DNA of 64,000 nucleotides from Agaribacillus aureus (GTDB lineage: Bacteria > Bacteroidota > Bacteroidia > Cytophagales > Cyclobacteriaceae): the NCBI GenBank assembly GCA_030442055.1, contig JAUJEB010000001.1:620001-684000 (forward strand), read 5' to 3'. Positions 1 to 8,749 of the stretch are shown piece by piece. The first letter of the stretch is position 1, and every line of letters starts with the position of its first letter. The position numbers and the translations under genes were made by a program. The notes beneath the pieces were generated by a model. That model did no database searches, had not been told where the DNA came from, and saw only the letters and a list, made by a program, of their open reading frames with translations.

Positions 1-1407
1 CCTGGTACCTTCCATAACAAATTCAATTCTACGTTCATGGCGAATTTCCGCACGCATTTCCGCCTGGCTAAAGCCAGCCGGAAAATCCGGCATACCTACC
101 CTGGCACGGATCTTATTGACCGCACTATATACGGAGGCATCGGGGCCGACCTGCTCGTTCTGCGCTTCGGCGTACATCAGTAAAACGTCTGCGTAACGCA
201 GCAAGATAAAATCAACATTGGTATCTCCATTGTTCTGGGTGTCTTCAGACGACCATTTCTTCGATATCATTTGCGCACCATGTACAGGGTCAGGAGCCGC
301 TCCGTTGAAGAAAAAATTATCAGGCTCCAGCACCGCTCCATTCCAGGTTGTACCGGGAAGGGGCGTTAAAAATGACATGGTAAGCCTTGGATCGCGATTG
401 GCGAATACATCATCAGGATCATATAAGGGTGATTCACTTATGGACATTCCATCAGACATATAATAATCATCGAGCAAATTCCTTGTATAATGCATGGAAT
501 TCCAACCGCCGGCGGTGTTGCCGGAGGGAAGATTTGGCGGTGCATAATGAACCTGAAAAAAACTTCCCTCTTCATTACCGTCGCCTAATGCCTGCAGGCT
601 AAATAAAATCTCGGAACTAGCTTCGTTTGATCCGTTGAAAAGGCTTTCGTAGTCCGGGTCAAGATCCACAGCGCCGCCTTCCATGGCGATAACCTGTCCG
701 AGCGTTGTTGCCGCCTCGGCAAACATATCATTGTACAATTGCACTTTTCCCTTCAAAGCCAAAGCAGCCTGTTGCGTAGGCCTGCCGATATCTCCTCTGT
801 TTGGTGTGGTTTCAAGGTTCTCGGCAGCAAAGGTTAAATCAGCTAAAATGGCGCTTATCACTTCACTTTTTGGTGTTCTGCCGATCTCAGAAGCCTCTTC
901 GGGTGTGAGTACCTTGGTAATCAGAGGAACATCCCCATAAACCGTGGCCATTTCGTTGTAAATAAAACCTCGCAGGAACCGCAGCTCCCCGCGCCACCTG
1001 TTGGCGCCGGCTTCTGAAAGACCAGGTATTTCAGCATCAATTAACTCCAGCATCTGATTGACGCGGGTGATAGCCTGAAATCCGAATGTCCACTTCCACC
1101 CTACGATACCGCCGGAATTAGGACTCATATTTCCCGTTGCCACGGCGGGGAAGCCATATTCCCAGGCGCAACATATCGCCGCATTGTCGGTGGCACCATC
1201 CAAATGTGGTTGAATATGTATCAGCGATCCGCCCCACCAGCTACCTTGAAAAGCATTGTAAATACCATTTATACCAAGAACGAGCTCATCTTCATTGTTG
1301 AAGAAAGCCTCTACGCTACCAGAACCGGGATCCGTTTTTTCTAACAGTTCATCGTTGCATCCAAAAACCAGGAATGCGATAAAAAACACACTTAATATAT
1401 TCTTCAT
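1..1407 (-). CDS. SusD/RagB-family outer-membrane lipoprotein (locus A), partial
   Basis: The gene runs off the left edge; about 469 residues from the N-terminus are visible. It begins MKNILSVFFIAFLVFGCNDE, a lipoprotein signal with the lipidated Cys at residue 17; an in-frame ATG three codons upstream (1416) is possible. SusD-type segments are visible: the TPR-region helix LRFLRGFIYNEMATVYGDVP and the C-terminal LLRYADVLLMYAEAQNE. SusD proteins are surface lipoproteins that cap a SusC pore and bind oligosaccharide. It follows the SusC gene of locus A by about 40 bases, so the two are surely co-transcribed. The missing part is the extreme C-terminus, beyond the window. Confidence 0.93.
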   Translation of the reverse strand, partial: MKNILSVFFIAFLVFGCNDELLEKTDPGSGSVEAFFNNEDELVLGINGIYNAFQGSWWGGSLIHIQPHLDGATDNAAICCAWEYGFPAVATGNMSPNSGGIVGWKWTFGFQAITRVNQMLELIDAEIPGLSEAGANRWRGELRFLRGFIYNEMATVYGDVPLITKVLTPEEASEIGRTPKSEVISAILADLTFAAENLETTPNRGDIGRPTQQAALALKGKVQLYNDMFAEAATTLGQVIAMEGGAVDLDPDYESLFNGSNEASSEILFSLQALGDGNEEGSFFQVHYAPPNLPSGNTAGGWNSMHYTRNLLDDYYMSDGMSISESPLYDPDDVFANRDPRLTMSFLTPLPGTTWNGAVLEPDNFFFNGAAPDPVHGAQMISKKWSSEDTQNNGDTNVDFILLRYADVLLMYAEAQNEQVGPDASVYSAVNKIRARVGMPDFPAGFSQAEMRAEIRHERRIEFVMEGTR

Positions 1408-1447
1408 ATCTCTCATGAGTTTATTCTTTTAAATAATCAAAGTACCA

Positions 1448-4400
1448 TTAAAAAGTGAGCGATACACCACCCGAAAAAATGCGCAGGTTTGGAAAACCCT
1501 GCCCACCTCTGTCAGCACCGGAAGGTCTTTCCGGATCGAAATAAGGGAAGTCGGTTATTGTAAAAAGATTACTTCCATTCACATATATTCTTACTTTTTC
1601 AAGGAAGATATTATTCAAAATATTTTGAGGGAGGCTGTAACCGATTTGCAAGTTCTTAAACCTGAGGTAACTTCTGTCAAACACAAAAAAGGAGTTTGCT
1701 ATCGAATTACTTGGCCCGGTTGAAAAGTACAATCTAGGCATGGAAGCACCGGGATTTTCAGGAGTCCACCGGTCCACCCATCTGTCCTGGAGGCCTGCTA
1801 TATTAAAGAAAGGATCCGCCAGTTCTTCGCCCGCATAGGAATTGAAATCGGCAGCCCCCTGGAAAATAGCGGCCAGATCAAATCCTTTGTAGCCTAACCT
1901 GACCGTAAAACCATACGTCCAAGTCGGATCTTCTTTGCCTATGACAACCCTGTCGTCGGCATTTACAACACCATCGCCGTTAACGTCTTCAAACCGCAAA
2001 TCACCGGGGCCAAACTGTCCGTGCAATTGCGATTGGTCAGGGGCATTGTCTACTTCCTGTTGTGACTGGAATATGCCAATGGACCGCAGCCCATAAAATG
2101 CGTTAATCGGGGAACCCTGCTCTAATATTCTTCTACCATCGATAAAACGATCGATTTCACCGGCATCAATATTAGGGTTCAACTCCGTCACCTCTGTGTT
2201 TACATGGGTAACATTACCACTGACACCGAAGACCAAATCACCGAATTCCTTATCGAAGCTTAAACCGATTTCCCAACCTTTATTTTCGACTTCTGAGGCA
2301 TTGGCTATTTGCGTGTTAAATCCACTCAACACTGAAATAGGAACGTCCAATAGAATATCACTTGTCGTCTTAATAAAGTAGTCGGCTTCAAGTGTCAGGT
2401 TATCAAACAGGCCCAGATCAATACCAATATTTGTCATGGTACTTGTTTCCCAGGACAAATCCGCGTTACCCAGCGTAGTTTGTGCCACGCCTGGCACCAC
2501 GCTTCCACCAAAATTGTATGCCTGTGACAAGTCAAGTCGTTTGGCAAATGCAAAATTCCCTATATTCTGATTTCCCAGTTGGCCCCATGAGGCCCTGACT
2601 TTGAGAAAATCAATGGCTGAGACACCTTGCATAAAGTTCTCCTGGGAAATGACCCAACCTGCAGAAAACGATGGGAAAGTACCCCACTTATCATTTAAAA
2701 ATCTTGAACTACCATCAACGCGAACATTGGCTTCAAACAAATAGCGGTTTGAAAAATTGTAGCTAACTCTTCCGAAATAGGACCTTAATCCCCAGGCAGT
2801 CTTGTTTCCGCCATTCGTTGAACTGGATGCCACCCCCGCATCAAGTGAAGAAACTGAATTTGACAGGTGCCCATTTCTAAAGGCTCTGAAGTCACTGGAA
2901 TTGCTTTCCTCCTGATTGTAGCCAACCAGGGCCTGGAAGTTATGTTCACCAAAACTCTTGTCATAGGATGCGGTAAGCCAGGTAGTAATGTTCAGCGACT
3001 GGCTATTGGATTCCGAAGCACTTCTGATCGCATTTAAAACGTTTTCTTCACCGGTATTCCAGTTATAAACACTGACACTCCTATTAAAGGTACTATTATT
3101 AGTCGTTTGATAGTTGGCTGCGACTGTTCCCTTAATCGTTAAGCCTGTCAAAGGCATATACTCTATATAGGCATTTCCAAGAAAATCGTTTGTCAGGTTT
3201 CTGAATGTAGTTGCCTCGGCTTCTGCCAGGGGATTACCGCGTGAAACATTGGAAAATGCCGGGTCAGCAATTGCCCACCTTCCCTGTGCATCTCTTACGG
3301 GATAGGTAGGATGTGCCTGAAGGGCCCTTGTAATAGCAGAACCAATATTTCCCAAGTCATCTATTTGCGAATCACGGTCACCACGCACCAGTGAAACACT
3401 GGTCCCGATTTTCACCTGATCGTTAACTTTTGTATCCAGGTTTAACCTGGCATTATATCTTTCGAATTGGCTATTAGGCACTGTGCCATCCTGGTCCAGG
3501 TAGCCAAAAGAAAGCCTGAAATTTGTTCTGCCTGATCCCCCGGCTAAACCAAAATTATGTTGCTGAATGGGGGCTGCATTGAAAAGCTCGTCAACCCAGT
3601 TGGTATTGATCTCGGAAGCCCTCGTACGAAATGCTGCTATCTGGTCGTCGCTATAAATAGGTGAATTCCCAAAATTGGTGGCTGCCTCATTTCTCAGTTG
3701 GGCAAACAAGACTGCATCATTGACCATTCCGGGAAGTCTTACCGCCTCGGTGGTACCTACGTATCCATCATAGGTAAAAGATGGCTTTGCGTTGACATTC
3801 CCTCTTTTGGTTGTCACCAAAACTACTCCGTTGGCTGCACGGGAACCGTAAATAGCCGATGAGGCAGCATCTTTTAAAACGGTAATGGATTCAATATCAG
3901 AGGGATTGATGTTATTTAAAGGCGCCTCAATACCATCTACCAACACTAAAGGATTAGCATTGTTCAAGGTACCTACACCCCTTATTCTGATCAATACATT
4001 ATCTCGTCCCGGCTGTCCTGAATTTTGATTCACAAAAACGCCGGAAGTAGTTCCTTGCAAAGCCGTAGCCAAGCTGGTAATAGGCCGGGAATCAATGTCT
4101 TTGGAGGTCACCGTGGCTACCGCTCCTGTCAGGTTTGCCTTTTTTTGAGTGCCATACCCGACAATTACTACTTCGCTAAGTGTTTCCAGATCAGGAACCA
4201 ACTTGACATCAATGACCGATCTGGCACCAATTTCCACCTCTTCACTGATATAACCAACATAGGAATAGATAAGTGCGGTTGCCTCATCCGGTACTCCTAT
4301 CGTATAATTTCCATCCAAATCGGTAACGACACCAATACTGGTCCCCTTTACCAAAACGTTTACCCCGGGAAGTTCATTCCCGTTCTCATCAGTTACCTTA

Positions 4401-4831
4401 CCCGATATTTCTTTGTCATACCAAACAAGTCCATGGGTAATATCTGTTACTAAGGTATTTTCATTTTCAGCCTTCTCGCGTACAAAAATCGTTTCGTTGA
4501 TACGCTTAAACTGAAGGTCGAATTCTTTAGAAAAATTGCGAAGTATCTCTCCCAGAGATATTTGTCCGCCTTTCATATTTATTCTCTTACCCGAATCAAT
4601 CGACTTCTTTTTATAGACAAATTCAAAATTCGTAAGATGCTCAATCCTTTTCAAGGCACTTTCCAGGCTTGCATTATTCAATTCGATAACGATTTGGACG
4701 TCATGAATACTTGTCTTTTGCGCTTTACTGTTTCCGGCAAAAAGAAAAGAATAAAAAATGCATTGCAGAAATATGCCAAAAATTGCGTATCTGGACATAA
4801 TTAGAATTTTTTTTAGTAATTTTATCCTCAT
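1448..4831 (-). CDS. SusC/RagA-family TonB-dependent outer-membrane transporter (locus A)
   Basis: 1127 residues, a normal SusC length. Order of parts: signal peptide (about 1-38), STN domain (about 48-117), a carboxypeptidase-D-like beta-sandwich (about 143-225, ISGKVTDENGNELPGVNV), the plug (VLKDAASSAIYGSRAANG, typical of SusC) and a 22-strand barrel ending in LRIFSGGVSLTF. The family imports oligosaccharides with energy from TonB/ExbBD. The STN domain is the part that contacts a FecR anti-sigma factor, and a FecR gene lies immediately upstream, so this transporter probably reports substrate to the sigma factor at 6266-6934. An internal ATG at residue 12 could also serve as start. The specific glycan is unknown. 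Confidence 0.96.
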   Translation of the reverse strand: MRIKLLKKILIMSRYAIFGIFLQCIFYSFLFAGNSKAQKTSIHDVQIVIELNNASLESALKRIEHLTNFEFVYKKKSIDSGKRINMKGGQISLGEILRNFSKEFDLQFKRINETIFVREKAENENTLVTDITHGLVWYDKEISGKVTDENGNELPGVNVLVKGTSIGVVTDLDGNYTIGVPDEATALIYSYVGYISEEVEIGARSVIDVKLVPDLETLSEVVIVGYGTQKKANLTGAVATVTSKDIDSRPITSLATALQGTTSGVFVNQNSGQPGRDNVLIRIRGVGTLNNANPLVLVDGIEAPLNNINPSDIESITVLKDAASSAIYGSRAANGVVLVTTKRGNVNAKPSFTYDGYVGTTEAVRLPGMVNDAVLFAQLRNEAATNFGNSPIYSDDQIAAFRTRASEINTNWVDELFNAAPIQQHNFGLAGGSGRTNFRLSFGYLDQDGTVPNSQFERYNARLNLDTKVNDQVKIGTSVSLVRGDRDSQIDDLGNIGSAITRALQAHPTYPVRDAQGRWAIADPAFSNVSRGNPLAEAEATTFRNLTNDFLGNAYIEYMPLTGLTIKGTVAANYQTTNNSTFNRSVSVYNWNTGEENVLNAIRSASESNSQSLNITTWLTASYDKSFGEHNFQALVGYNQEESNSSDFRAFRNGHLSNSVSSLDAGVASSSTNGGNKTAWGLRSYFGRVSYNFSNRYLFEANVRVDGSSRFLNDKWGTFPSFSAGWVISQENFMQGVSAIDFLKVRASWGQLGNQNIGNFAFAKRLDLSQAYNFGGSVVPGVAQTTLGNADLSWETSTMTNIGIDLGLFDNLTLEADYFIKTTSDILLDVPISVLSGFNTQIANASEVENKGWEIGLSFDKEFGDLVFGVSGNVTHVNTEVTELNPNIDAGEIDRFIDGRRILEQGSPINAFYGLRSIGIFQSQQEVDNAPDQSQLHGQFGPGDLRFEDVNGDGVVNADDRVVIGKEDPTWTYGFTVRLGYKGFDLAAIFQGAADFNSYAGEELADPFFNIAGLQDRWVDRWTPENPGASMPRLYFSTGPSNSIANSFFVFDRSYLRFKNLQIGYSLPQNILNNIFLEKVRIYVNGSNLFTITDFPYFDPERPSGADRGGQGFPNLRIFSGGVSLTF

Positions 4832-4974
4832 TATCTAAAATGTTTTTGGTGAAAAATTTATCAAAGACATTGGCCTCATGTTTACCGACAACTCATAGCC
4901 AAATGTACTGTCCGGCAACATGGGGTTTTTTGATGTGATTTTTTTAGCTCGTATTTGTATAGGTCATATTCAGT

Positions 4975-6087
4975 TTATTTAAGTGTAACAACTTTACCAT
5001 TTATTTCGAAATTGAAGCCAAAGACATAACTTAGCCCGTCGAGCACGGTTTCCAAAGATTTCTTCTTGAAGGAACCGCTCAAATCCTTGTCTTCATTCAG
5101 CCGTGTCTTGACGATGAAAGTAACGCCATACCATTGCTCAAGTGCTTCAATAGCTTCGTATATATCGGCGTCCTTGAAGTAAAGAATGCCATCTTTCCAC
5201 CCGAACATTGCCATGGGTTCAAAGCTTTCCTTATTGGCCTGGCCCGTTTCTTTGGAGTAAACAGCCATTTCATTGGGTAATAAAAAAATGGGGGACTCAT
5301 GGTCCTGCATTTGGTCTGGTGCTGTTTTTTCAACAGATACCTGTCCTTCGGCAACAGCGACCTTTATCGTATTTTCAGAGGGATAAGCCCGGACATTAAA
5401 ACTTGTACCTAATACAACCGTTTTGATGTGATTGGAGGTAATGACAAATGGTCTTGATGCATCCTTACTCACTTCAAAATAGGCTTCCCCAACCAGGGTA
5501 ACGCTTCTTTCCTGGTCGGAAAACCGCTTGGGAATAATCAGTTTACTATTGGAGTTTAACTTGATTTTAGTGCCATCTGAAAGCGTAATATTAGATTTTT
5601 CACCTTTTAAACTTGACTTTTCCAGATAATCAACCGTTATGGTTTCTGTTTCCCTGGAAGAATCGCGGGAAAAATAAAAAGCTCCGGCTACGATCAGTAT
5701 GCCTATCAGGGAGGCGGCAATCTCCCGAACAAATTTGTTTCTCCTTTTTTTCTTTACTACGCTGTTTGTAGCGGACAATTCATTACTATCACCTTTTCCT
5801 ACAGCGGTCAAATAAGAATTTCTGCCATTCTCTTTTAATTTATCGGCATTAATACCTGCCTGAATATTAATTAAGATATTTTTTTTATCGGCGTCACTTA
5901 CCCCGGTTTTCTTATAGTCGATGCTGGTTAGGATTGCTCTGGCCTGATTAACGACGGCATTTTTGTCGGGGTTCTCCCGTATCACCATATGCCAAAATTG
6001 ATCGGATAGCTCAGTAGGAAATAGCGCCCATTGTTGAAAATCTTCATCCATCAAGAAGTCCAGGAGCTTATAATCTCTGTATTCCAT
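4975..6087 (-). CDS. FecR-family anti-sigma factor (locus A)
   Basis: 370 residues. The cytoplasmic N-terminus (about 1-115) has the pattern YKLLDFLMDEDFQQWAL and would bind the sigma factor; a single membrane helix follows (about 121-140, IAASLIGILIVAGAFYF); then a periplasmic FecR domain (about 147-260) and a C-terminal DUF4974-like domain (GSFKKKSLETVLDGLSYVFG). The known role is to hold an ECF sigma factor inactive until the STN domain of a substrate-loaded SusC signals through the periplasm. The gene lies between its likely sigma partner (6266-6934) and SusC (1448-4831) on the same strand. It is a clear paralogue of the FecR at 61850-62872. Confidence 0.94.
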   Translation of the reverse strand: MEYRDYKLLDFLMDEDFQQWALFPTELSDQFWHMVIRENPDKNAVVNQARAILTSIDYKKTGVSDADKKNILINIQAGINADKLKENGRNSYLTAVGKGDSNELSATNSVVKKKRRNKFVREIAASLIGILIVAGAFYFSRDSSRETETITVDYLEKSSLKGEKSNITLSDGTKIKLNSNSKLIIPKRFSDQERSVTLVGEAYFEVSKDASRPFVITSNHIKTVVLGTSFNVRAYPSENTIKVAVAEGQVSVEKTAPDQMQDHESPIFLLPNEMAVYSKETGQANKESFEPMAMFGWKDGILYFKDADIYEAIEALEQWYGVTFIVKTRLNEDKDLSGSFKKKSLETVLDGLSYVFGFNFEINGKVVTLK

Positions 6088-6265
6088 TTATGCGAACCTT
6101 TTATATAAAGGGCCACGAACATTTTATTTTACATAGGTAAGCGTTATTTTTTTTCTATTTTTTTATTTCATTAAATTTTTTGGAAGGGTTGAAGTGTTTT
6201 TTTAACAAAAAGTTATTCTTCTAAAAAAACATTACAATAACGGTAAGCCTACTTAAAATGATGAG

Positions 6266-6934
6266 CTAGGAAAAAATATGGATCAATAACAGGGAGACCA
6301 ATTTAATAAGGCGATCTTTCAGTAATTCCAAAGCCCTGTAAATAAGATTGTAAGTTGACCTGACGCTGATGGATAGGATCTCTGCTACCTCCTGGTAGCT
6401 GAAACCGTCTAGAAATTTCAGGGTGATGGCTTCCTTCTGTTTTTTGGGGAGAGAATTCAGGGAATTCAGCAATCTTCTTTTTTGCTGCTGGGAAATCTGA
6501 GTATTGATCAGTTGTGATTCATAGGAAAGCACTATTTCAATATCATGCCCCTCTGAAATATTGTTTTCGACGAACATCTTCCTGCTTCTTTCAAGCTTTT
6601 TGATGATACTCCTTTTAAGTGCTTTGTACAAATAAAGTTTCGGGGATGTCACCTCCGGGAGTTTCTTTCTGCTACGCCAAAGATCAATAAAAATATCGTG
6701 TATACAGTCTTTTATCAATTCTTTGTCATGGGTAATCCTTTCTCCATAGTGATAAAGATCATCAATAAACCTGTTGTACAGGATGACCAATGCCAGGTCA
6801 TTATCTTCCTTCAGATGACTCCAAACTTCTTCAGGCCTTAATTGCTGAAAATGCTCATGTTGCCTATGTTGCAAAGATCCCAAGGTCGCCCAATTTTGAT
6901 TCAGTCTTACAGTTTTAACATCCAAATAAGACAA
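6266..6934 (-). CDS. ECF sigma-70 family RNA polymerase sigma factor (locus A)
   Basis: 222 residues. Region 2 is seen around LIKDCIHDIFIDLWRSRKKL; region 4 is the HTH in KFLDGFSYQEVAEILSISVR followed by STYNLIYRALELLKDRL. It carries about 40 extra residues at the N-terminus and a hydrophobic tail, LVSLLLIHIF. ECF sigma factors of this type direct transcription of the neighbouring SusC/SusD genes and are restrained by FecR. The gap to the downstream fecR is 178 bases. It resembles the sigma at 63067-63696 much more than the one at 30819-31364, so A and D are sister systems. Start taken as the first ATG of the frame; a shorter start is possible. Confidence 0.93.
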   Translation of the reverse strand: MSYLDVKTVRLNQNWATLGSLQHRQHEHFQQLRPEEVWSHLKEDNDLALVILYNRFIDDLYHYGERITHDKELIKDCIHDIFIDLWRSRKKLPEVTSPKLYLYKALKRSIIKKLERSRKMFVENNISEGHDIEIVLSYESQLINTQISQQQKRRLLNSLNSLPKKQKEAITLKFLDGFSYQEVAEILSISVRSTYNLIYRALELLKDRLIKLVSLLLIHIFS

Positions 6935-7106
6935 ATTAAATTAGTTTTCCAACCTTATAGTGGAATGTTCATTGATTTTTATCGTCCGTCAATGTTCATA
7001 TCCAGGAATGAATACAAACCCAAAGGGATAGTCCCAATTGCAAATAAGGACTATGGTAAATGTCTATTTTTTTCGTATTCAAGATGTTTTTTTACCAATT
7101 CAGGTA

Positions 7107-8549
7107 TTAATCAGTCCTATTTTCTCCCTTATCTTTTTTCCTCTGACCGAGAAACCGCTCATGCAAATCAGCCACTATTTCCTTATGATCTTCCGAAACG
7201 TCATTTGACTCCCGGGGATCATCTATCAGGTTATAGAGTTGCCAGTCATCGGGACTGTCAGGTTCTTCGGTATCATACTTCACGATTTTCCAATCCCCGT
7301 AACGCAGTGCCCACCGGTTGGTACGCTTGTTCCATAGCCAGTAGAGGTCCCGCTTTTGCAGTGGTTTATTCTCAAAAAGCAGCTGACCTATATCCACACC
7401 GTCCAAATCATAACCCTCAGTTCCCTGAAATTCCAGGATACCGGCGAGGGTTGGGAACCAGTCGATGATATGAACAGGGTCTGACACTGTTTTGGGCGCA
7501 AGTGTTCCGGGCCAGCTGGCAATGGCGGGGACGTGTATGCCACCTTCCCACACATCCAGCTTTGATCCGCGCATGGGGATAGGCTGGTTAAAGTCTGTTA
7601 AATGCAGATCGTCGGGATAGGCGTTGCCGGGCCAGTTTACCTGGGGTCCATTGTCGGATGAAAACAATATCAGGGTATTCTCCCGTTTTCCGCTTTCCTC
7701 CAATGCCTGGATTACTTGTCCGATAGCATCGTCAAGATGATGGACCGCAGCCAGTAATAATCGCTTCTCCGGGTCAGGCTCTTTTTGTATGATCCCTTCA
7801 GGATCATTAAACCAACTTATTTTATCTTCATTTAACCAACGGTCAGGATTATCGGGATCTAATTGTGTGGGTACATCCACGAAAGCTCCTCTTTCATCAA
7901 GTGGCGTGTGGGGCGCGTGAAAAGCCAGGTACATAAAAAAAGGACTATCCTGCCGGATTTCGATAATTCGCTCGGCCTCTTTGGCGACAAGGTCTGTGGC
8001 ATGTACACCATTTTCCCCACCTTCAATTAGCTGAAGGTCGCGGTGCCAGGTATTTTCGTACTTTCCTTCCCTGTACCTATGATCATACATACCCACCGCT
8101 CCAGCCAACGAACCGTAGCTTTCATCAAAGCCAAACTGATCGGGACCATGCTCAAATGAAGAGCCCATATGCCACTTCCCGCTTAAGTATGTCCTGTATC
8201 CCGCCGCCTTAAACATAGTGGCCAAGGTGGGTGTTCCTTTGGCAAAAACCGTGTCATTGGTCGCCTGGAGCCCGGCGGTCCCAAAACGGCCCGGATACCG
8301 ACCGGTAAAGGCGGCTACGCGCGTCGGGGTGCATTGCGGCATGGTATAATGTTCCCTAAAAGTAATGCCCTCAGCCGCAAGCTTATCCAGATTAGGGGTG
8401 TATACATTTCCTGGATTGTTGTATCCGATATCTCCCCACCCCATGTCATCCACCAGTATGACAATGACGTTTGGTTGAGGAAGTGTTTTTTTACTGTTAC
8501 ATGAAGCAACCAGGATCAGAAAAGCTATGGTGCTAAGTATATACTTCAT
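7107..8549 (-). CDS. Formylglycine-dependent sulfatase (arylsulfatase family), lipoprotein
   Basis: 480 residues with a lipoprotein signal (LILVASC, Cys17), so periplasmic or membrane-anchored. The N-terminal metal site NVIVILVDDMGWGDIGY and the signature CTPTR (Cys73) that FGE converts to formylglycine are intact; HAPHTPL and SSDNGP blocks follow. Such sulfatases remove sulfate esters from sugars of sulfated polysaccharides. The gene precedes the sigma factor of locus A by 172 bases on the same strand and has its own promoter-like site at 8566-8596. A second sulfatase holds the same position before the sigma of locus D. No FGE or maturase gene lies in the window. Substrate regiochemistry cannot be read from the sequence. 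Confidence 0.95.
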   Translation of the reverse strand: MKYILSTIAFLILVASCNSKKTLPQPNVIVILVDDMGWGDIGYNNPGNVYTPNLDKLAAEGITFREHYTMPQCTPTRVAAFTGRYPGRFGTAGLQATNDTVFAKGTPTLATMFKAAGYRTYLSGKWHMGSSFEHGPDQFGFDESYGSLAGAVGMYDHRYREGKYENTWHRDLQLIEGGENGVHATDLVAKEAERIIEIRQDSPFFMYLAFHAPHTPLDERGAFVDVPTQLDPDNPDRWLNEDKISWFNDPEGIIQKEPDPEKRLLLAAVHHLDDAIGQVIQALEESGKRENTLILFSSDNGPQVNWPGNAYPDDLHLTDFNQPIPMRGSKLDVWEGGIHVPAIASWPGTLAPKTVSDPVHIIDWFPTLAGILEFQGTEGYDLDGVDIGQLLFENKPLQKRDLYWLWNKRTNRWALRYGDWKIVKYDTEEPDSPDDWQLYNLIDDPRESNDVSEDHKEIVADLHERFLGQRKKDKGENRTD

Positions 8550-8565
8550 AAGGCGATGTTTGTAG

Positions 8566-8596
8566 CAAAATTAACTTTCTGGCTCTTTTTAACAAA
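8566..8596 (-). promoter_or_regulatory. Bacteroidetes-type promoter of the sulfatase gene
   Basis: On the minus strand, TTTG (8596-8593), a 19-base spacer and TAATTTTG (8573-8566) match the Bacteroidetes -33/-7 consensus TTTG-N19-TAnnTTTG exactly. The sulfatase ATG lies 16 bases past the -7 box, implying a short leader. The match is direct; use as a promoter is inference. Confidence 0.5.
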
Positions 8597-8749
8597 CGCT
8601 GTGTTGTTTAAAACTGCCAAGCAGCCGGTCAAATTGAAATTACGCCAAATATTTACATCAAAACTTTCCAATTTAGTTATTATTTGCCTATCATGTAGCT
8701 TTCAAGAACAGATGCAGGTGATAAATCGGCCAGGATAGAAATTTTAGGA

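Noticed and set aside
4832..4974. Bulged hairpin and a TACATTTG-like -7 box between fecR and susC of locus A.
   Set aside because: Pairing needs several bulges and the -7 box lacks a -33 partner at a proper distance; too weak to call.
7021..7060. Seven-pair inverted repeat downstream of the sulfatase gene as a terminator.
   Set aside because: The stem is short with a 13-base loop and no T-run on the minus strand.
6842..7468. 208-codon plus-strand frame across the sigma and sulfatase gene ends.
   Set aside because: It lies antisense to two well-supported genes, and its translation shows no family features.
8556..8738. 60-codon plus-strand frame upstream of the phosphoglycerol-transferase-like gene.
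   Set aside because: It overlaps the sulfatase promoter region and has no domain, signal or conserved feature; probably chance.
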